A program made the position numbers and the translations under genes. A stretch of DNA of 64,000 bases from Thermocoleostomius sinensis A174 (GTDB taxonomy: Bacteria; Cyanobacteriota; Cyanobacteriia; Elainellales; Elainellaceae). A model generated the notes under the pieces. It made no database searches and was not told the origin of the DNA. It saw only the letters and a list, made by a program, of their open reading frames with translations. Positions 63,480 to 64,000 of the stretch are shown piece by piece (position 1 is the stretch's first letter; every line of letters begins with the position of its first letter). The stretch is taken from positions 5,743,026 through 5,807,025 of the forward strand of contig NZ_CP113797.1 of the NCBI RefSeq assembly GCF_026802175.1, read 5' to 3'.

Positions 63480-64000
63480 AACAGCAAAATTAACATCACA
63501 CTCATCACCCCAACCAAATGTTCAAGTTGCTCTAGTACACGCGGTAGCTTCAAGGTCACTCGTTGCACGAGCATCCGATAGACTACCCAGCCAACCCCAA
63601 TAAAGCTGACCGCTTTGATCATATTGGCTAGGGTATAGGCTTCTAAATACACCCCATTTGTTGCAATGAGTGCACCGATTAATAAGGAAGCTGCTAGCCA
63701 AAAGCCAGGCTTAATCATGGCTTTACCAGTTTGGGTGTTGTGGGGCAAAAAGATAAATCGGGCATAGGCGATCGCCGTACCAACTACCGCAACGTTCATA
63801 GCGATCCATTGCCAAGGCAACAAATTCTTGAGCGTGAGTATCTTGGCTCCAAAGCCAACCAGAAAGGGAAACCCGGAAATAGAGAGACAAGCAACAACCA
63901 AAACCAACCAAAGCGATGTAGCGATCGGTTGCTGTTGTAACTCCTTGATGTTGCGACTGGGCAAAGCCCCAACCGACAAGAACAGGACTGCCTTTACTAG
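63461..64000 (-). CDS. mnhD: Mrp/Mnh antiporter proton-conducting subunit D, C-terminal part (partial)
   Basis: The last ~180 residues of an NADH-quinone oxidoreductase-like (NuoN/MnhD) subunit run in from the window end. Visible are LVLVVACLSISGFPFLVGFGAKILTL, the conserved discontinuous helix region (FPFLVGFGAK with the lysine), and ANGVYLEAYTLANMIKAVSFIGVGWVVYRML near the end. The frame is still open at 64000, so the start lies beyond. It heads the D-E-F-G-DUF4040-B operon as seen here; upstream subunits (C, another D) may lie outside. Confidence 0.87.
   Translation of the reverse strand, partial: LVKAVLFLSVGALPSRNIKELQQQPIATSLWLVLVVACLSISGFPFLVGFGAKILTLKNLLPWQWIAMNVAVVGTAIAYARFIFLPHNTQTGKAMIKPGFWLAASLLIGALIATNGVYLEAYTLANMIKAVSFIGVGWVVYRMLVQRVTLKLPRVLEQLEHLVGVMSVMLILLFWMVVA

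Overview
The window comes from a filamentous-type cyanobacterium, probably of the Leptolyngbya/Oculatella kind; the genus is my inference. The reasons are very frequent GCGATCGC-like (HIP1) octamers, cyanobacterial marker genes (CGLD27, a CyanoP/PsbP lipoprotein, COP23, an NF038130-type PEP-CTERM protein, clpS, dapL) and a genome style rich in TPR proteins and Ser/Thr kinases. No rRNA, tRNA or CRISPR array was recognised.

Layout. 1-2.3 kb: tail of an iron-uptake block (possible TonB-receptor end, PepSY membrane protein, a frameshifted FecB-like binding protein, a 59-residue protein). 2.3-9.6 kb: housekeeping genes (TVP38-like protein, purA, rplY with a clear terminator, an APH/ATPase fusion, a DUF5996 protein, a sugar ABC binding lipoprotein). 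10-13.8 kb: Ser/Thr kinase, COP23 and TPR cluster. 13.8-17.4 kb: a cadherin/PPC-domain surface protein, GNAT and a diheme cytochrome c. 17.9-20.7 kb: secA. 20.7-22.1 kb: a MITE-like repeat, then a complete IS5-family element that splits a 98-codon gene; the gene can be rejoined exactly across a TGA target duplication. 22.3-26.6 kb: membrane protein, LuxR-type regulator with a tandem 15-bp repeat at its start, clpS, malQ, maa-like acetyltransferase. 26.6-31.3 kb: RND efflux pump and adaptor. 31.9-36.5 kb: polysaccharide export and decoration (Wzm/Wzt-type ABC exporter, sulfotransferase, glycosyltransferase). 36.6-40.3 kb: kinase with an Ala/Gly-rich membrane tail, and dxs.

40.7-46.4 kb is the most unusual part. 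It is a three-gene same-strand block encoding a multi-winged-helix protein, an ORC/Cdc6-like AAA ATPase, and an 886-residue protein that joins an RNase D-like 3'-5' exonuclease, a Cas4/RecB-like nuclease with the cysteines for an Fe-S cluster, and an FtsK-type DNA pump. All three catalytic cores look intact. The first two genes are visibly AT-richer than their surroundings. This looks like an uncharacterised DNA-processing system, either anti-invader or repair.

46.4-53.7 kb: PEP-CTERM protein, GlsB-like protein, TPR protein, glutaredoxin, a response regulator-PP2C phosphatase coupled to an RsbW-like anti-sigma kinase, and SpoIID. 53.9-59 kb: yqeK-rsfS-CGLD27-asparaginase, dapL and CyanoP. 59-61.2 kb: GNAT and recQ. 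61.3-64 kb: a tightly overlapping Mrp/Mnh cation-proton antiporter operon (D-E-F-G-DUF4040-B), with D running off the window end. Four intergenic repeats share a CCCTCATCC-type core; three of them carry distinct outer inverted repeats.
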